Notes under the pieces: model-generated | What the model was told of the DNA's origin: nothing | Databases searched by the model: none | What the model saw: the letters and a program-made list of their open reading frames with translations, nothing else | From: Sandaracinobacteroides sayramensis | GTDB lineage: Bacteria; Pseudomonadota; Alphaproteobacteria; Sphingomonadales; Sphingomonadaceae | DNA length: 64,000 nucleotides | Direction of reading: 5' to 3' | Assembly (NCBI RefSeq): GCF_022014495.1 | Contig: NZ_JAKLSQ010000001.1 | Span: forward strand, 162,739-226,738 | Shown: positions 24,603 to 34,386 of the stretch, piece by piece | How positions within the stretch are numbered: position 1 is the stretch's first letter | How the letters are laid out: the number at the start of each line of letters is the position of its first letter | Program-made: the position numbers and the translations under genes

Positions 24603-25586
24603 GTGGCGGCAACTCAACAGAAATCGGAGGCGATACTTCGCGGTGCGCGGATGCTGCGCACGGCCCTCGGGCCGGCGATCGCCACGTTTCTGGAAGATCC
24701 CGCGATCGTCGAGGTGATGCTCAACCCCGATGGGCGGCTCTGGGTCGACCGGCTGTCGGAAGGCCTTTCCGACACGGGTGAACGCCTCTCGCCAGCCGAT
24801 GGCGAGCGGATAGTCCGCCTCGTCGCCCATCATGTAGGGGCCGAGGTTCATCCCGGCGCGCCGCGTGTCTCGGCCGAGCTGCCCGAAACGGGGGAGCGGT
24901 TCGAGGGGTTGTTGCCGCCCGTCGTGTCCGCACCGGCCTTCGCGATCCGCAAACCCGCCGTCGCGGTGTTCACGCTCGACGACTATGTCGCCGCCGGCAT
25001 CATGCAGGCGGGCCAGGCCGAGGCCTTGCGTGTCGCCGTCGGCGAGCGACGCAACATCCTCGTCGCCGGTGGCACCTCCACCGGCAAGACCACGCTCACC
25101 AATGCGCTTCTCGCCGAGATCGCGAAGACCTCGGACCGGGTCATCGTCATCGAGGACACGCGCGAGCTGCAATGCACCGCGCCGAACCTTGTCGCTATGC
25201 GGACCAAGGACGGCGTCATTACCCTTTCAGAACTGGTCCGATCCTCGCTGCGCTTTCGACCGGACCGAATCCCGATCGGTGAGGTTCGGGGCGCCGAGGC
25301 GCTCGACCTGTTGAAGGCATGGGGCACCGGCCACCCCGGCGGTGTCGGCACCATCCATGCGGGCACCGCCATCGGCGCGCTGCGCCGTCTCGAACAGCTC
25401 ATCCAGGAAGCCGTCGTCACCGTTCCGCGCGCGCTGATCGCAGAGACGATCGATCTGGTCGCCGTGCTCTCCGGCCGCGGCTCCTCGCGGCGCCTCGCCG
25501 AACTCGCCCGCGTCGAGGGCCTCGGCCCCGACGGCGACTACCGCGTCACCCCCGCAAGCCAGCCCCTCACAGGAGACCCGTCATGA
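24603..25586 (+). CDS. trbB: TrbB, VirB11-type ATPase
   Basis: The 327-aa protein starts at GTG (24603). Its Walker A is [19 protein letters not shown] (about residue 150). [12 protein letters not shown] and the His-box region [17 protein letters not shown] follow, as in VirB11 hexameric ATPases. It powers pilus assembly and substrate transfer at the inner face of the membrane. trbC starts inside its stop codon (ATGA). It is the first gene of the trb operon. Confidence 0.93.
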   Translation: MAATQQKSEAILRGARMLRTALGPAIATFLEDPAIVEVMLNPDGRLWVDRLSEGLSDTGERLSPADGERIVRLVAHHVGAEVHPGAPRVSAELPETGERFEGLLPPVVSAPAFAIRKPAVAVFTLDDYVAAGIMQAGQAEALRVAVGERRNILVAGGTSTGKTTLTNALLAEIAKTSDRVIVIEDTRELQCTAPNLVAMRTKDGVITLSELVRSSLRFRPDRIPIGEVRGAEALDLLKAWGTGHPGGVGTIHAGTAIGALRRLEQLIQEAVVTVPRALIAETIDLVAVLSGRGSSRRLAELARVEGLGPDGDYRVTPASQPLTGDPS

Positions 25587-25915
25587 TCAAGCATGCCTTG
25601 CGCATCCGCCGCCACATCGCAACGGCGGTGTCCGTCACCTTCCTCTCGCTCGCGCTGTCGCCGGCCGCCCATGCGTCGGGCTCGTCGATGCCATGGGAAG
25701 CCCCACTCCAGTCGATCCTCGAATCCATCGAGGGGCCGGTCGCCAAGATCATCGCGGTGATGATCATCATCATCACCGGCCTTACCCTCGCGTTCGGCGA
25801 CACGTCGGGCGGGGCGCGACGCCTGATCCAGATCGTGTTCGGCCTGTCGATCGCCTTCGCCGCATCGAGCTTCTTCCTGTCCTTCTTCTCCTTCGGCGGC
25901 GGAGCGCTCGTCTGA
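25583..25915 (+). CDS. trbC: TrbC, VirB2-type pilin
   Basis: The 110-aa prepilin has a long signal sequence ending near PAAHASG. Two hydrophobic segments follow (IAVMIIIITGLTLAFG, LSIAFAASSFFLSFFSF). It is the pilus subunit and the likely substrate of TraF. It overlaps trbB by ATGA and shares one base with trbD (TGATG). Confidence 0.9.
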   Translation: MIKHALRIRRHIATAVSVTFLSLALSPAAHASGSSMPWEAPLQSILESIEGPVAKIIAVMIIIITGLTLAFGDTSGGARRLIQIVFGLSIAFAASSFFLSFFSFGGGALV

Positions 25916-26196
25916 TGGCCGACGGAGTGCATCACGGTGGCGAAGTGGCCGGATTTTCGGTCCCGGTCCATCGGGCGCTCACCGAGCACATCCTCCTGGG
26001 TGGCGCGCCGCGCTCGCTCGCCATCCTCAACGGCACGCTCGCGGCCGCACTCGGCCTCGGCCTGCGCCTCTGGTTGGTCGGCCTGGGCCTTTGGGCCGTA
26101 GGGCACTTCGCCGCCGTCTGGGCGGCCAAGCGCGATCCGCAGTTCGTCGACGTCGTGCGCAAGCATCTGCGCATCCCTGGCCACCTGTCGGTCTGA
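25915..26196 (+). CDS. trbD: TrbD, VirB3-type protein
   Basis: The 93-aa protein contains GFSVPVHRALTEHILLGGAPRSLAI followed by membrane segments (LNGTLAAALGLGLRLWLVG, LWAVGHFAAVWAA), typical of TrbD. VirB3-like proteins sit in the inner membrane and act with the VirB4 ATPase, here TrbE. The start overlaps the trbC stop by one base, and trbE follows 12 bases later. Confidence 0.9.
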   Translation: MADGVHHGGEVAGFSVPVHRALTEHILLGGAPRSLAILNGTLAAALGLGLRLWLVGLGLWAVGHFAAVWAAKRDPQFVDVVRKHLRIPGHLSV

Positions 26197-26208
26197 GGAG
26201 CGCCGCCG

Positions 26209-28665
26209 ATGATGAATCTCGCTGAATATCGCAACCGCAACGCCCGCCTCGCGGACTTCCTGCCCTGGGTGGCACTGGTCGGTGAAGGGGTGGTGCTGAA
26301 CAAGGACGGCAGCCTTCAGCGCACCGCCCGGTTCCGCGGCCCCGATCTCGACAGCGCCGTGCCGGCCGAGCTGGTGGCTGTCGCCGGCCGATTGAACAAT
26401 GCCTTCCGGCGCCTCGGCTCCGGCTGGGCCATCTTTGTCGAGGCGCAGCGCCACGGCGCCGCGACCTATCCCGCCAGCATGTTCGCCGACAGCGCCTCCG
26501 CGCTGGTCGAAGCCGAACGCAAGGCGGACTTCGAGGAGGCGGGCGCGCATTTCGAGTCCAGCTACTTCCTCACATTCCTCTATCTGCCGCCAGCCGAGGA
26601 CGCCGCACGCGCCGAAACCTGGCTCTATGAAGGTCGCGACCACGCCGGCGTTGACGCGCACGAGATTCTTCGCGGCTTCGTCGATCGCACCGATCGCATC
26701 CTCAATCTCATCGACGCCTTCATGCCGGAGTCCGTGTGGCTCGATGACGCCGAGACGCTCACCTACCTGCATTCGACGATCTCGACGAAACGGCATCGCG
26801 TCCGCGTCCCCGAGACGCCGATGTATCTCGATGCGCTGCTCGCCGATCAGCCACTCACCGGCGGGCTCGAGCCCCGCCTCGGCGACACGCATGTCCGCAT
26901 CCTCACTATCGTCGGTTTCCCGACGGCGACGACACCCGGCATCCTCGACGAGCTGAACCGGCTCGCCTTTCCCTATCGCTGGTCGACGCGGGCGATCCTC
27001 CTCGACAAGACCGACGCCACCAAGCTGCTGACCAAGATCCGGCGGCAATGGTTCGCCAAGCGCAAGTCGATCGCCGCCATCCTCAAGGAGGTGATGACCA
27101 ACGAGGCCTCCGCGCTGGTCGATACGGACGCCGCCAACAAGGCCGCCGACGCCGACATGGCCTTGCAAGAGCTCGGCGCCGACTATGCCGGCCAGGCCTA
27201 TGTGACCGCGACCATCACGGTGTGGGACGACGATCCCCGGATCGCCGCCGAGAAGCTCCGGCTGGTCGAGAAGGTAATCCAGGGCCGCGACTTCACCGCG
27301 ATGGCAGAGACCATCAATGCCGTCGACGCGTGGCTCGGCTCGCTGCCCGGGCATGTCTACGCCAATGTCCGCCAGCCGCCCATCAGCACATTGAATCTCG
27401 CCCACATGATCCCGCTGTCGGCGGTGTGGGCGGGACCGGAACGGGACGAGCATCTCGATGCACCCCCACTGCTTTACGGCAGAACCGAAGGCTCGACCCC
27501 GTTCCGGCTTTCCATCCATGTCGGTGACGTCGGCCACACGCTAATCGTCGGGCCGACCGGCGCCGGCAAGTCGGTGCTGCTCGCGCTCATGGCGCTTCAG
27601 TTCCGGCGCTATCCGCAGTCGCAGGTCTTCGCCTTCGATTTCGGCGGATCGATCCGTGCGGCAGCGCTCGCCATGCGTGGCGACTGGCATGATCTCGGCG
27701 GCGGCCTGACCAAAGGCGCCGACGACAGCGTGTCCCTCCAACCGCTCGCCCGCATCGACGACGTCGCCGAGCGAGCCTGGGCCTCCGACTGGCTGATCGC
27801 GATCCTTGGTCGCGAGAGTGTGCCCGTCACGCCCGAGGTCAAGGAGCATCTCTGGTCAGCCCTCTCGTCGCTGGCCTCTGCACCAGTTTCCGAGCGAACG
27901 CTGACGGGCCTGTCCGTCCTGCTCCAATCGAACGACCTGAAGCAGGCGCTGCGGCCCTACTGTGTCGGTGGTCCGTATGGCCGTCTTCTCGACGCCGAGG
28001 TCGAGCATCTTGGCGAAGCGAACGTCCAGGCATTCGAAACCGAAGGGCTGATCGGCACCGGCGCAGCCGCTGCCGTGCTCGCCTATCTCTTCCACCGCAT
28101 CGAGGACCGCCTCGACGGCCGGCCGACGCTCCTCATCGTCGACGAAGGCTGGCTCGCCCTCGACGATGAGGGCTTCGCCGGACAGCTTCGCGAATGGCTG
28201 AAGACGCTGCGCAAGAAGAACGCCAGCGTGATTTTCGCCACGCAGTCGCTCTCCGACATCGATGGCTCGGCAATTGCGCCGGCGATCATCGAGAGCTGCC
28301 AGACGCGCATCCTCCTGCCGAACGAGCGCGCGATCGAGCCACAGATCACCGCCATCTATCGACGCTTTGGTCTCAACGACCGGCAGATCGAGATCCTGGC
28401 GCGCGCAATGCCGAAGCGCGACTACTACTGCCAGTCCCGGCGCGGCAATCGGCTGTTCGAGCTGGGCCTGTCGGACGTGGCCCTGGCGCTGTGCGCGGCC
28501 TCATCCAAACAGCATCAGGCGATGATAGCCGATATTCATGCCCGCAGCGGCACGGACGGGTTCCTGCGCGAGTGGCTCGCGGCGAACCGGCTCGACTGGG
28601 CTGCAGATCTCATCGCCGGCCTCACCAATGTTATCCCCAAAAGCGAACCGGAGGTACGCCCATGA
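26209..28665 (+). CDS. trbE: TrbE, VirB4-type ATPase
   Basis: The 818-aa protein has the CagE/VirB4 N-terminal half and a C-terminal ATPase. Its Walker A is LIVGPTGAGKSVLLALM (about residue 450), and its Walker B is TLLIVDEGWLALDDEG (about residue 640). FATQSLSDIDGSAIAPAIIES is also typical. It energises pilus assembly. The start is one of two adjacent ATG codons at 26209 and 26212. It overlaps trbJ by ATGA. Confidence 0.93.
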   Translation: MMNLAEYRNRNARLADFLPWVALVGEGVVLNKDGSLQRTARFRGPDLDSAVPAELVAVAGRLNNAFRRLGSGWAIFVEAQRHGAATYPASMFADSASALVEAERKADFEEAGAHFESSYFLTFLYLPPAEDAARAETWLYEGRDHAGVDAHEILRGFVDRTDRILNLIDAFMPESVWLDDAETLTYLHSTISTKRHRVRVPETPMYLDALLADQPLTGGLEPRLGDTHVRILTIVGFPTATTPGILDELNRLAFPYRWSTRAILLDKTDATKLLTKIRRQWFAKRKSIAAILKEVMTNEASALVDTDAANKAADADMALQELGADYAGQAYVTATITVWDDDPRIAAEKLRLVEKVIQGRDFTAMAETINAVDAWLGSLPGHVYANVRQPPISTLNLAHMIPLSAVWAGPERDEHLDAPPLLYGRTEGSTPFRLSIHVGDVGHTLIVGPTGAGKSVLLALMALQFRRYPQSQVFAFDFGGSIRAAALAMRGDWHDLGGGLTKGADDSVSLQPLARIDDVAERAWASDWLIAILGRESVPVTPEVKEHLWSALSSLASAPVSERTLTGLSVLLQSNDLKQALRPYCVGGPYGRLLDAEVEHLGEANVQAFETEGLIGTGAAAAVLAYLFHRIEDRLDGRPTLLIVDEGWLALDDEGFAGQLREWLKTLRKKNASVIFATQSLSDIDGSAIAPAIIESCQTRILLPNERAIEPQITAIYRRFGLNDRQIEILARAMPKRDYYCQSRRGNRLFELGLSDVALALCAASSKQHQAMIADIHARSGTDGFLREWLAANRLDWAADLIAGLTNVIPKSEPEVRP

Positions 28666-29432
28666 CCCGTTTCCTTCAAAACCGCGCGCGGACTCTGCGC
28701 ATGACGGCCGCAATTCTTGCAGCCCCGCTTGCTCTGTCTCCCGTCCTCACGCCGCCCGCCGCCGCGCAATGGATCGTCTACGACCCGACCAACTATGCGC
28801 AGAACGTGCTGACGGCGGCGCGCACGCTCCAGCAGGTCAATCAGCAGATCACCCAGCTTCAGAATGAAGCGACCATGCTGATCAATCAGGCCCGCAACCT
28901 GGCGAGCTTGCCGTACTCCTCGCTCCAGCAGCTTCAGCAATCCGTCCAGCGCACGCAGCAGCTTCTGCAACAGGCGCAGGGGATCGCGCTTAACGTCCAG
29001 CAGATCGACCGTGCGTTCCAGACCACATACGGCGACGCCTCGATGTCGGCCTCCGATCAGGCGCTCGTGACGCAGGCGCGCGAGCGCTGGCAGAACACCG
29101 TCGGCGGCTTGCAGGATGCCATGCGCGTGCAGGCCGGCGTCGTCGGCAACATCGACACCAACCGCAGCGAGATGTCGGCGCTGGTCGGCCAGAGCCAGGG
29201 CGCGACGGGCGCCTTGCAGGCGACACAGGCAGGCAATGAGCTCCTGGCGCTCCAGGCGCAGCAGCTTGCCGACCTTACCGCCGTCGTCGCCGCCAATGGC
29301 CGCGCCCAGAGCTTGTCCGAGGCCGAGCGGGCCGCAGCGGCCGAGCAAGGCCGAGAACAGCGCCGCCGCTTCCTCACACCGGGCAGCGGCTACCAACCGG
29401 GCAACGCCCGCATGTTCCCGAACGGCAACTGA
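28662..29432 (+). CDS. trbJ: TrbJ, VirB5-type protein
   Basis: The 256-aa protein has a signal peptide (MTAAILAAPLALSPVLTPPAAAQ). The mature part starts WIVYDPTNYAQNVLTAARTL, the hallmark of TrbJ. A Gln-rich coiled-coil stretch covers about residues 60-120. VirB5-like proteins are minor pilus or adhesin components in the periplasm. It overlaps trbE, and trbK follows ten bases after its stop. Confidence 0.9.
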   Translation: MTRFLQNRARTLRMTAAILAAPLALSPVLTPPAAAQWIVYDPTNYAQNVLTAARTLQQVNQQITQLQNEATMLINQARNLASLPYSSLQQLQQSVQRTQQLLQQAQGIALNVQQIDRAFQTTYGDASMSASDQALVTQARERWQNTVGGLQDAMRVQAGVVGNIDTNRSEMSALVGQSQGATGALQATQAGNELLALQAQQLADLTAVVAANGRAQSLSEAERAAAAEQGREQRRRFLTPGSGYQPGNARMFPNGN

Positions 29433-29442
29433 GGGCACGGCG

Positions 29443-29829
29443 ATGGACGGGAAGATGCTCGCCCGACTCGGCGCTGTCGTGTTCGTCGCTGTCGCGGTCA
29501 CCGCGACCGCGATCGAGATGACCCGGAAAGAGGAAGCGCCCGAGACCTGGCCGTCTGGCCGCGCCGCAGAGGCGCCGACCGATCCCCTGCGGGACGCATT
29601 GATCCGCTGCCAGGCGCTCGGCGAAGAGGGACCGCGCGATCCGGAATGCCGCCGTGCCTGGGCGGAGAACCGCCAGCGCTTCCTCGCGCCCGGCGCCCGT
29701 CCCGCCGAGCGGTTGCCGGACATGCCGCCTGCACCGCGCGATGGCCTTACTCCTCAGTCGCAGCGAACCGACGCACCCGCCGCGCCACCCTCCGCACCGA
29801 ACACTTCGCAGCTCGACGAGGCGCGATAA
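29443..29829 (+). CDS. trbK: TrbK-like protein (putative entry exclusion)
   Basis: The 128-aa protein has an N-terminal membrane anchor (LARLGAVVFVAVAVTATAIEM). A periplasmic region follows with two conserved Cys (IRCQALGEEGPRDPECRRAW) and a Pro-rich tail. It matches the TrbK-alt type that replaces classical TrbK in alphaproteobacterial Trb operons. Entry exclusion is the presumed function by position. trbL starts four bases after its stop. Confidence 0.78.
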   Translation: MDGKMLARLGAVVFVAVAVTATAIEMTRKEEAPETWPSGRAAEAPTDPLRDALIRCQALGEEGPRDPECRRAWAENRQRFLAPGARPAERLPDMPPAPRDGLTPQSQRTDAPAAPPSAPNTSQLDEAR

Positions 29830-29833
29830 AGTC

Positions 29834-31198
29834 ATGGGTGGCACCGGCGTCATCGACCACTTCCTCGAGGTCTTCACCCGCTACATCGACAGCGGCTTCG
29901 GCCTGCTCAGCGGCGAAGTCGCCTTCATCGCCACGACGCTGATCGTCATCGACGTGACACTGGCGGCGCTGTTCTGGAGCTGGGGCGCCGACGACGACAT
30001 CATGGCGCGGCTGGTCAAGAAGACCCTGTTCGTCGGCGTCTTCGCCTACATCATCGGCAACTGGAACAACCTCGCCCGGATCGTCTTCGAGAGCTTCGCC
30101 GGCCTCGGCCTGAAGGCGAGCGGCACCGGCTTCTCGACCGCTGACCTCATGCGTCCAGGAAAGGTCGCCCAGACGGGCCTCGATGCCGGCCGGCCGCTGC
30201 TCGATTCCATCTCCAGCCTGATGGGCTATTGGTCGTTCTTCGAGAACTTCATCCAGATCGCCTGTATGTTCCTCGCCTGGGCGCTGGTCCTGCTCGCCTT
30301 CTTCATCCTCGCCATCCAGCTGTTCGTCACGCTCATCGAATTCAAGCTGACGACGCTGGCGGGCTTCGTGCTGATCCCGTTCGGCCTGTTCGGCAAGTCG
30401 GCCTTCATGGCCGAACGCGTGCTCGGCAACGTCATCTCTTCCGGCATCAAGGTGTTGGTGCTCGCGGTCATCATCGGCATCGGATCGCCCCTGTTCTCAG
30501 AGTTCACTTCCGGCTTCGGCGGCGCAACGCCCACCATCGACGAAGCCATGGCGATCGTTTTGGCCGCCCTCTCGCTGCTCGGCCTCGGCATCTTCGGTCC
30601 GGGCATCGCGAGCGGCCTCGTCTCCGGCGGCCCGCAACTCAGCGCCGGCGCAGCAGTCGGCACGGGCCTGGCTGCAGGCGGCATGGTCGCGCTGGCCGGC
30701 GGCGCCGTTGGCGCCGCAGCGTCGGGTGGCGCCGCGCTGGCAGGTGGCGCTGCCGCCGCCGCCCGTGGCGGCGCGGCAATGGCTGGCGGTGCATCCACCG
30801 CCTACAGCCTCGGCGCTGCCGGTCAGTCCGGCGCGGCCGGGGTTGCATCCGGGCTCGGCGGCGTTGCCCGCGCTGGCGGCAGCGCCGCCGTCTCACCACT
30901 GCGCCGCGCCGCCTCGCGCGCCGCGGAAAGCATGCGCTCCAGCTTCAACGCAGGCGGCAAGGCCGCCTTCGAAGCGACGGGCGGCACATCCACCGCGGGC
31001 TCGATCGGCGGTGACGCGGCCGGTGACGGCGCCGCTGCCGCCAGCTCCGCGAACGCCGGCGGTCCCCCTGCCTGGGCACAGCGCATGCGCCGCTCGCAGC
31101 ACATGACCCATGCCGTCCAGGCCACCGCGCACGCCGTCCGCTCCGGCGATGCCCATGGCGGCGGCTCCTCTGTCAATCTGTCCGAAGGCGATCGCTGA
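29834..31198 (+). CDS. trbL: TrbL, VirB6-type channel protein
   Basis: The 454-aa protein has at least five membrane segments in its first 260 residues (FIATTLIVIDVTLAALFWSW, TLFVGVFAYIIGNW, ALVLLAFFILAIQLFVTLI, VLVLAVIIGIGSPLF, AIVLAALSLLGLGIFG). A long Ala/Gly-rich tail follows (residues 265-454), as usual for TrbL. It forms part of the inner-membrane pore. Its stop overlaps the trbF start by one base (TGATG). Confidence 0.92.
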   Translation: MGGTGVIDHFLEVFTRYIDSGFGLLSGEVAFIATTLIVIDVTLAALFWSWGADDDIMARLVKKTLFVGVFAYIIGNWNNLARIVFESFAGLGLKASGTGFSTADLMRPGKVAQTGLDAGRPLLDSISSLMGYWSFFENFIQIACMFLAWALVLLAFFILAIQLFVTLIEFKLTTLAGFVLIPFGLFGKSAFMAERVLGNVISSGIKVLVLAVIIGIGSPLFSEFTSGFGGATPTIDEAMAIVLAALSLLGLGIFGPGIASGLVSGGPQLSAGAAVGTGLAAGGMVALAGGAVGAAASGGAALAGGAAAAARGGAAMAGGASTAYSLGAAGQSGAAGVASGLGGVARAGGSAAVSPLRRAASRAAESMRSSFNAGGKAAFEATGGTSTAGSIGGDAAGDGAAAASSANAGGPPAWAQRMRRSQHMTHAVQATAHAVRSGDAHGGGSSVNLSEGDR

Positions 31199-31881
31199 TG
31201 TTCAAACGACCCTCGACCCACTACGGCAAAGCTCCCGAGCCAGAGACGCCGTATCAACGCGCCGCCCAGGTCTGGGACGAGCGCATCGGCGCCTCGCGCG
31301 TGCAGGCCAGGAACTGGCGTCTCATGGCGTTCGGCTCCCTGATCCTCTCGGTGGGGTTCGCCACCGCGCTCGTCGTGCAGTCGGCGCGCGGAACCATCGT
31401 GCCTTGGGTGGTGCAGGTCGATCGGCTCGGTCAGGCGCAGGCGGTCGCACCCGCCGAAGCGGACTACCGTCCGACCGATCCGCAGATCGCCTTCCACCTG
31501 GCGCGTTTCATCGAACAGGTCCGCTCGATTCCGTCGGACGCCATCATCGTGCGCCAAAACTGGCTGCGCGCCTATGACTTCACGACCGACCGCGGCGCCA
31601 TGGCGCTGAACGATTACGCCCGGTCTAATGACCCGTTTGCAAAGGTCGGCCGCCAACAGATCGCGATCGACGTCTCCAGCGTCATTCGCGCGTCTCCGGA
31701 CAGCTTTCGCGTCGCCTGGGTCGAGCGCCGCTACGAGAACGGCCAGCTCGCCGAGACCACTCGCTGGACCGCGATCCTGACGATCGTGGTGCAGGTCCCA
31801 CGCAACGCCGACCGGCTCAGGGCGAACCCGCTCGGCATCTACGTCAACGCTATCAACTGGTCACGGGAGCTTGGGCAATGA
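31198..31881 (+). CDS. trbF: TrbF, VirB8-type protein
   Basis: The 227-aa protein has one membrane segment near residues 42-62 (LMAFGSLILSVGFATALVVQ) and a periplasmic VirB8-like domain with NWLRAYDFTTDRGAMALNDYA. TrbF is an inner-membrane scaffold of the channel. It is coupled to trbL upstream and to trbG downstream (ATGA). Confidence 0.92.
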   Translation: MFKRPSTHYGKAPEPETPYQRAAQVWDERIGASRVQARNWRLMAFGSLILSVGFATALVVQSARGTIVPWVVQVDRLGQAQAVAPAEADYRPTDPQIAFHLARFIEQVRSIPSDAIIVRQNWLRAYDFTTDRGAMALNDYARSNDPFAKVGRQQIAIDVSSVIRASPDSFRVAWVERRYENGQLAETTRWTAILTIVVQVPRNADRLRANPLGIYVNAINWSRELGQ

Positions 31882-32927
31882 AGCCGTATTTCCGTAAAGC
31901 CGGAAACCCGGCTTCACACATATCCGCAGTCTCGGCTTTCCGCAGAGCGTCATTCCCGATGGTCCTGCTGGCGACAACCGCGCTTGCCGGCTGCGCCACC
32001 ACAAATCCGCCACCGGAGATCTCCTACGACAATGCGGCTCCAGCCGTGCAGACGGTCGATCCGCCAGCGCCCGTAACGGTAGTCGAACTGCCTCGGCCGC
32101 TGCCGCTGCCTGGCCAGTTACAGCGTGTGCCGGAGACGCGGCGCGCGCCAGAGCCAACCGATCCCACGGCCAGGGTCAACCAGGCCAATGCCGCTGCGCG
32201 TATCCAGCCGGTGCGTGACGGCTTCATCAACTCGATGCAGGTCTATCCCTTCACGCAGGGCGCGCTTTATCAAGTGTACACCGCCGTCGGGCAGATCACC
32301 GACATTGCGTTGCAGCCCGGTGAGCAGCTTGTCGGCTCGGGGCCTGTCGCCGCCGGCGACACCGTGCGCTGGATCATCGGCGATACCGAGAGTGGTTCGG
32401 GCGCGACCCGCCAGATCCACATCCTCGTGAAACCGACCCGCGCCGATCTGATGACGAACCTCGTTATCAACACCAATCTGCGCACCTATCATATGGAGCT
32501 TCGCTCGACCGAGCGGACCTATATGGCCTCGGTGTCCTGGCAATATCCTCAGGACCAGCTCATCGCGCTGCGCCGGCAGAACGCGGAGGCCCAAGCCACC
32601 CAGCCGGTGGCGAGCGGCGTCGATCTCGCCAACGTCAACTTCCGCTATGCCATCGACGGTGACCGTGCTCCGTGGCGGCCGCTGCGCGCCTTTGACGACG
32701 GCCGCCAGGTCTTCATCGAATTTCCGCGCGGCATCGGTCAGGGCGAGATGCCGCCGCTCTTCGTCGTCGGTCCCGAGGGCAACACCTCCGAGCTGGTGAA
32801 CTACCGCGTGCGCGGCCACCACATGATCGTCGACCGCCTGTTCGCCTCCGCCGAGTTGCGCTTCGGCTCCGGCGATCGGCAGCGGCGCGTCCGCATCACC
32901 CGCACCGACGGGAGGCCGGCATCGTGA
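31878..32927 (+). CDS. trbG: TrbG, VirB9-type outer-membrane-complex protein
   Basis: The 349-aa protein has a lipobox-like LATTALAGC ending at Cys39, so it may be lipidated. A VirB9-type beta domain follows (IHILVKPTRADLMTNLVINTN, NFRYAIDGDRAPWRPLRAFDDG). It builds the outer core ring with TrbI. The first 30 residues are unusually long and basic for a lipoprotein, so a start further in is possible, although ATG 31878 gives the normal four-base overlap with trbF. Confidence 0.9.
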   Translation: MKPYFRKAGNPASHISAVSAFRRASFPMVLLATTALAGCATTNPPPEISYDNAAPAVQTVDPPAPVTVVELPRPLPLPGQLQRVPETRRAPEPTDPTARVNQANAAARIQPVRDGFINSMQVYPFTQGALYQVYTAVGQITDIALQPGEQLVGSGPVAAGDTVRWIIGDTESGSGATRQIHILVKPTRADLMTNLVINTNLRTYHMELRSTERTYMASVSWQYPQDQLIALRRQNAEAQATQPVASGVDLANVNFRYAIDGDRAPWRPLRAFDDGRQVFIEFPRGIGQGEMPPLFVVGPEGNTSELVNYRVRGHHMIVDRLFASAELRFGSGDRQRRVRITRTDGRPAS

Positions 32928-34144
32928 GCGAGAACGAGCCCTGGAATGAGGAAGTCCCGGACAAGGATACGCAGCCGCTGACCGGCGAGCCGGTCGGGCC
33001 TGCGCCGATGCGTTTGCGTGCGGAGCCACCGCGCGTCACCCGGCTATCGCGCAAGGTCCTCGCGGGAATTGGCCTCGTCGCCAGCGTCGGACTCGGCGGT
33101 GCTCTCGTCTATGCGCTTCAGACCCGTGATGGCGGCCGTCCGAACGAGGAACTCTACTCGACGGAGAACCGCTCGACCGCCGATGGGCTCGCTGGCTTGC
33201 CGCGGGACTACAGCGGCGTGCCTCGCCTTGGACCGCCCCTGCCGGGCGATCTCGGCCGCCCGATCGTCGGCGCACGGGAGCGGGGTCAGCCTGTTCCAAC
33301 GCCCGGCATCGCCCCCCCCAATCCCGGCATCAGTCCGGAAGAGCAGCGCAGATTGCAGGAAATCGAGACGGCCAGGACCAGCCGGCTGTTCTCGGGCTCC
33401 GAGACTCGCGCCGGAGCCTCAGCCGCAACGCCGGCCATCGCTGCACCGCCGACGCCCGACTTGGCGAGCCTTGGCCTCGCGCCTCAGCCGGCAACGCCAT
33501 CGGCGCAGGACCGCCAGAACGCCTTCCTCAACGCGGCCCCGGATCGCCGCACCGTCGCGGCCGATCGTGTCGCTGCGCCGGCGTCGCCGAACATCCTCCA
33601 GGCCGGCGCGGTTATATCGGCCGCGCTTATCACCGGCATCAGATCCGACATGCCAGGCCAAATCACGGCGCAGGTCACCGAGAACATCTACGACAGCCCG
33701 ACGGGTCGCATCCTTCTCGTGCCACAAGGTACGCGAGTCATCGGCCAATACGACAACAACGTTCAGTTCGGTCAGAGCCGCGTTCTGCTCGTTTGGACTC
33801 GGCTGATTTTCCCGAACGGCCGCTCGATCGTCCTTGAGCGGCAGCCTGGGGCCGATGTTGAAGGGTTCGCCGGTCTGCAGGACGGCGTCGATTATCACTG
33901 GTGGGACCTCGCCAAGGCAGCCGGGCTATCGACGCTGCTCAGCGTCGGCGCGGAGCTTGCCACCAACGATGACGACCGGCTGATCCAGGCGATCCGGAAC
34001 GGGGGCCAGGATACGATCAATGACGCTGGCCAGCAGATCATCCGCCGCCAGCTCAACGTCGCACCCACGCTGACAATCCGACCCGGCTTCCCAGTGCGCG
34101 TGATCGTTACGCGCGACCTGGTGCTCGAACCCTACGGAGGTTGA
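32924..34144 (+). CDS. trbI: TrbI, VirB10-type protein
   Basis: The 406-aa protein starts at GTG (32924) in a GTGA overlap with trbG. A single membrane segment (VLAGIGLVASVGLGGALVYAL) is followed by a Pro/Ala-rich linker. The C-terminal TrbI/VirB10 domain has IYDSPTGRILLVPQGTRVIGQYDNNVQFGQ and RSIVLERQPGADVEGFAGLQD. It spans both membranes and gates the channel. Confidence 0.93.
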   Translation: MSENEPWNEEVPDKDTQPLTGEPVGPAPMRLRAEPPRVTRLSRKVLAGIGLVASVGLGGALVYALQTRDGGRPNEELYSTENRSTADGLAGLPRDYSGVPRLGPPLPGDLGRPIVGARERGQPVPTPGIAPPNPGISPEEQRRLQEIETARTSRLFSGSETRAGASAATPAIAAPPTPDLASLGLAPQPATPSAQDRQNAFLNAAPDRRTVAADRVAAPASPNILQAGAVISAALITGIRSDMPGQITAQVTENIYDSPTGRILLVPQGTRVIGQYDNNVQFGQSRVLLVWTRLIFPNGRSIVLERQPGADVEGFAGLQDGVDYHWWDLAKAAGLSTLLSVGAELATNDDDRLIQAIRNGGQDTINDAGQQIIRRQLNVAPTLTIRPGFPVRVIVTRDLVLEPYGG

Positions 34145-34145
34145 G

Positions 34146-34370
34146 ATGACCAAGCTCAAACTCGGCGTGATCGCAGAAGACAAGCCTGTCAAAGTCACAG
34201 TCGAACTGCCGGCGCCGCTCCATCGCGATCTCGTTGCTTATGCGGAGATCCTAGCCCGCGAGACTGGTCAGCCGGTGGCCGAGCCGGCGAAACTCATAGC
34301 GCCCATGGTACAGCGCTTCATTGCCACCGACCGCGGCTTTGCAAAGGCGCGCCGCCATTCACCTCAATGA
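34146..34370 (+). CDS. DUF2274 domain-containing protein
   Basis: The 74-aa protein (KLGVIAEDKPVKVTVELPAPLHRDLVAYAEILAREtG pattern) is the DUF2274 family, which regularly closes Trb operons. It looks like a ribbon-helix-helix relative (VKVTVELPAPLHRDLVAYA). It starts one base after the trbI stop. It may be a small DNA-binding regulator; this is inference. Confidence 0.82.
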   Translation: MTKLKLGVIAEDKPVKVTVELPAPLHRDLVAYAEILARETGQPVAEPAKLIAPMVQRFIATDRGFAKARRHSPQ

Positions 34371-34386
34371 CAGTCGCAGTCGGTTT

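Noticed and set aside
25567-27537. 656-codon antisense frame across trbC, trbD and trbE
   Set aside because: It mirrors conserved trb genes on the sense strand and shows no family features.
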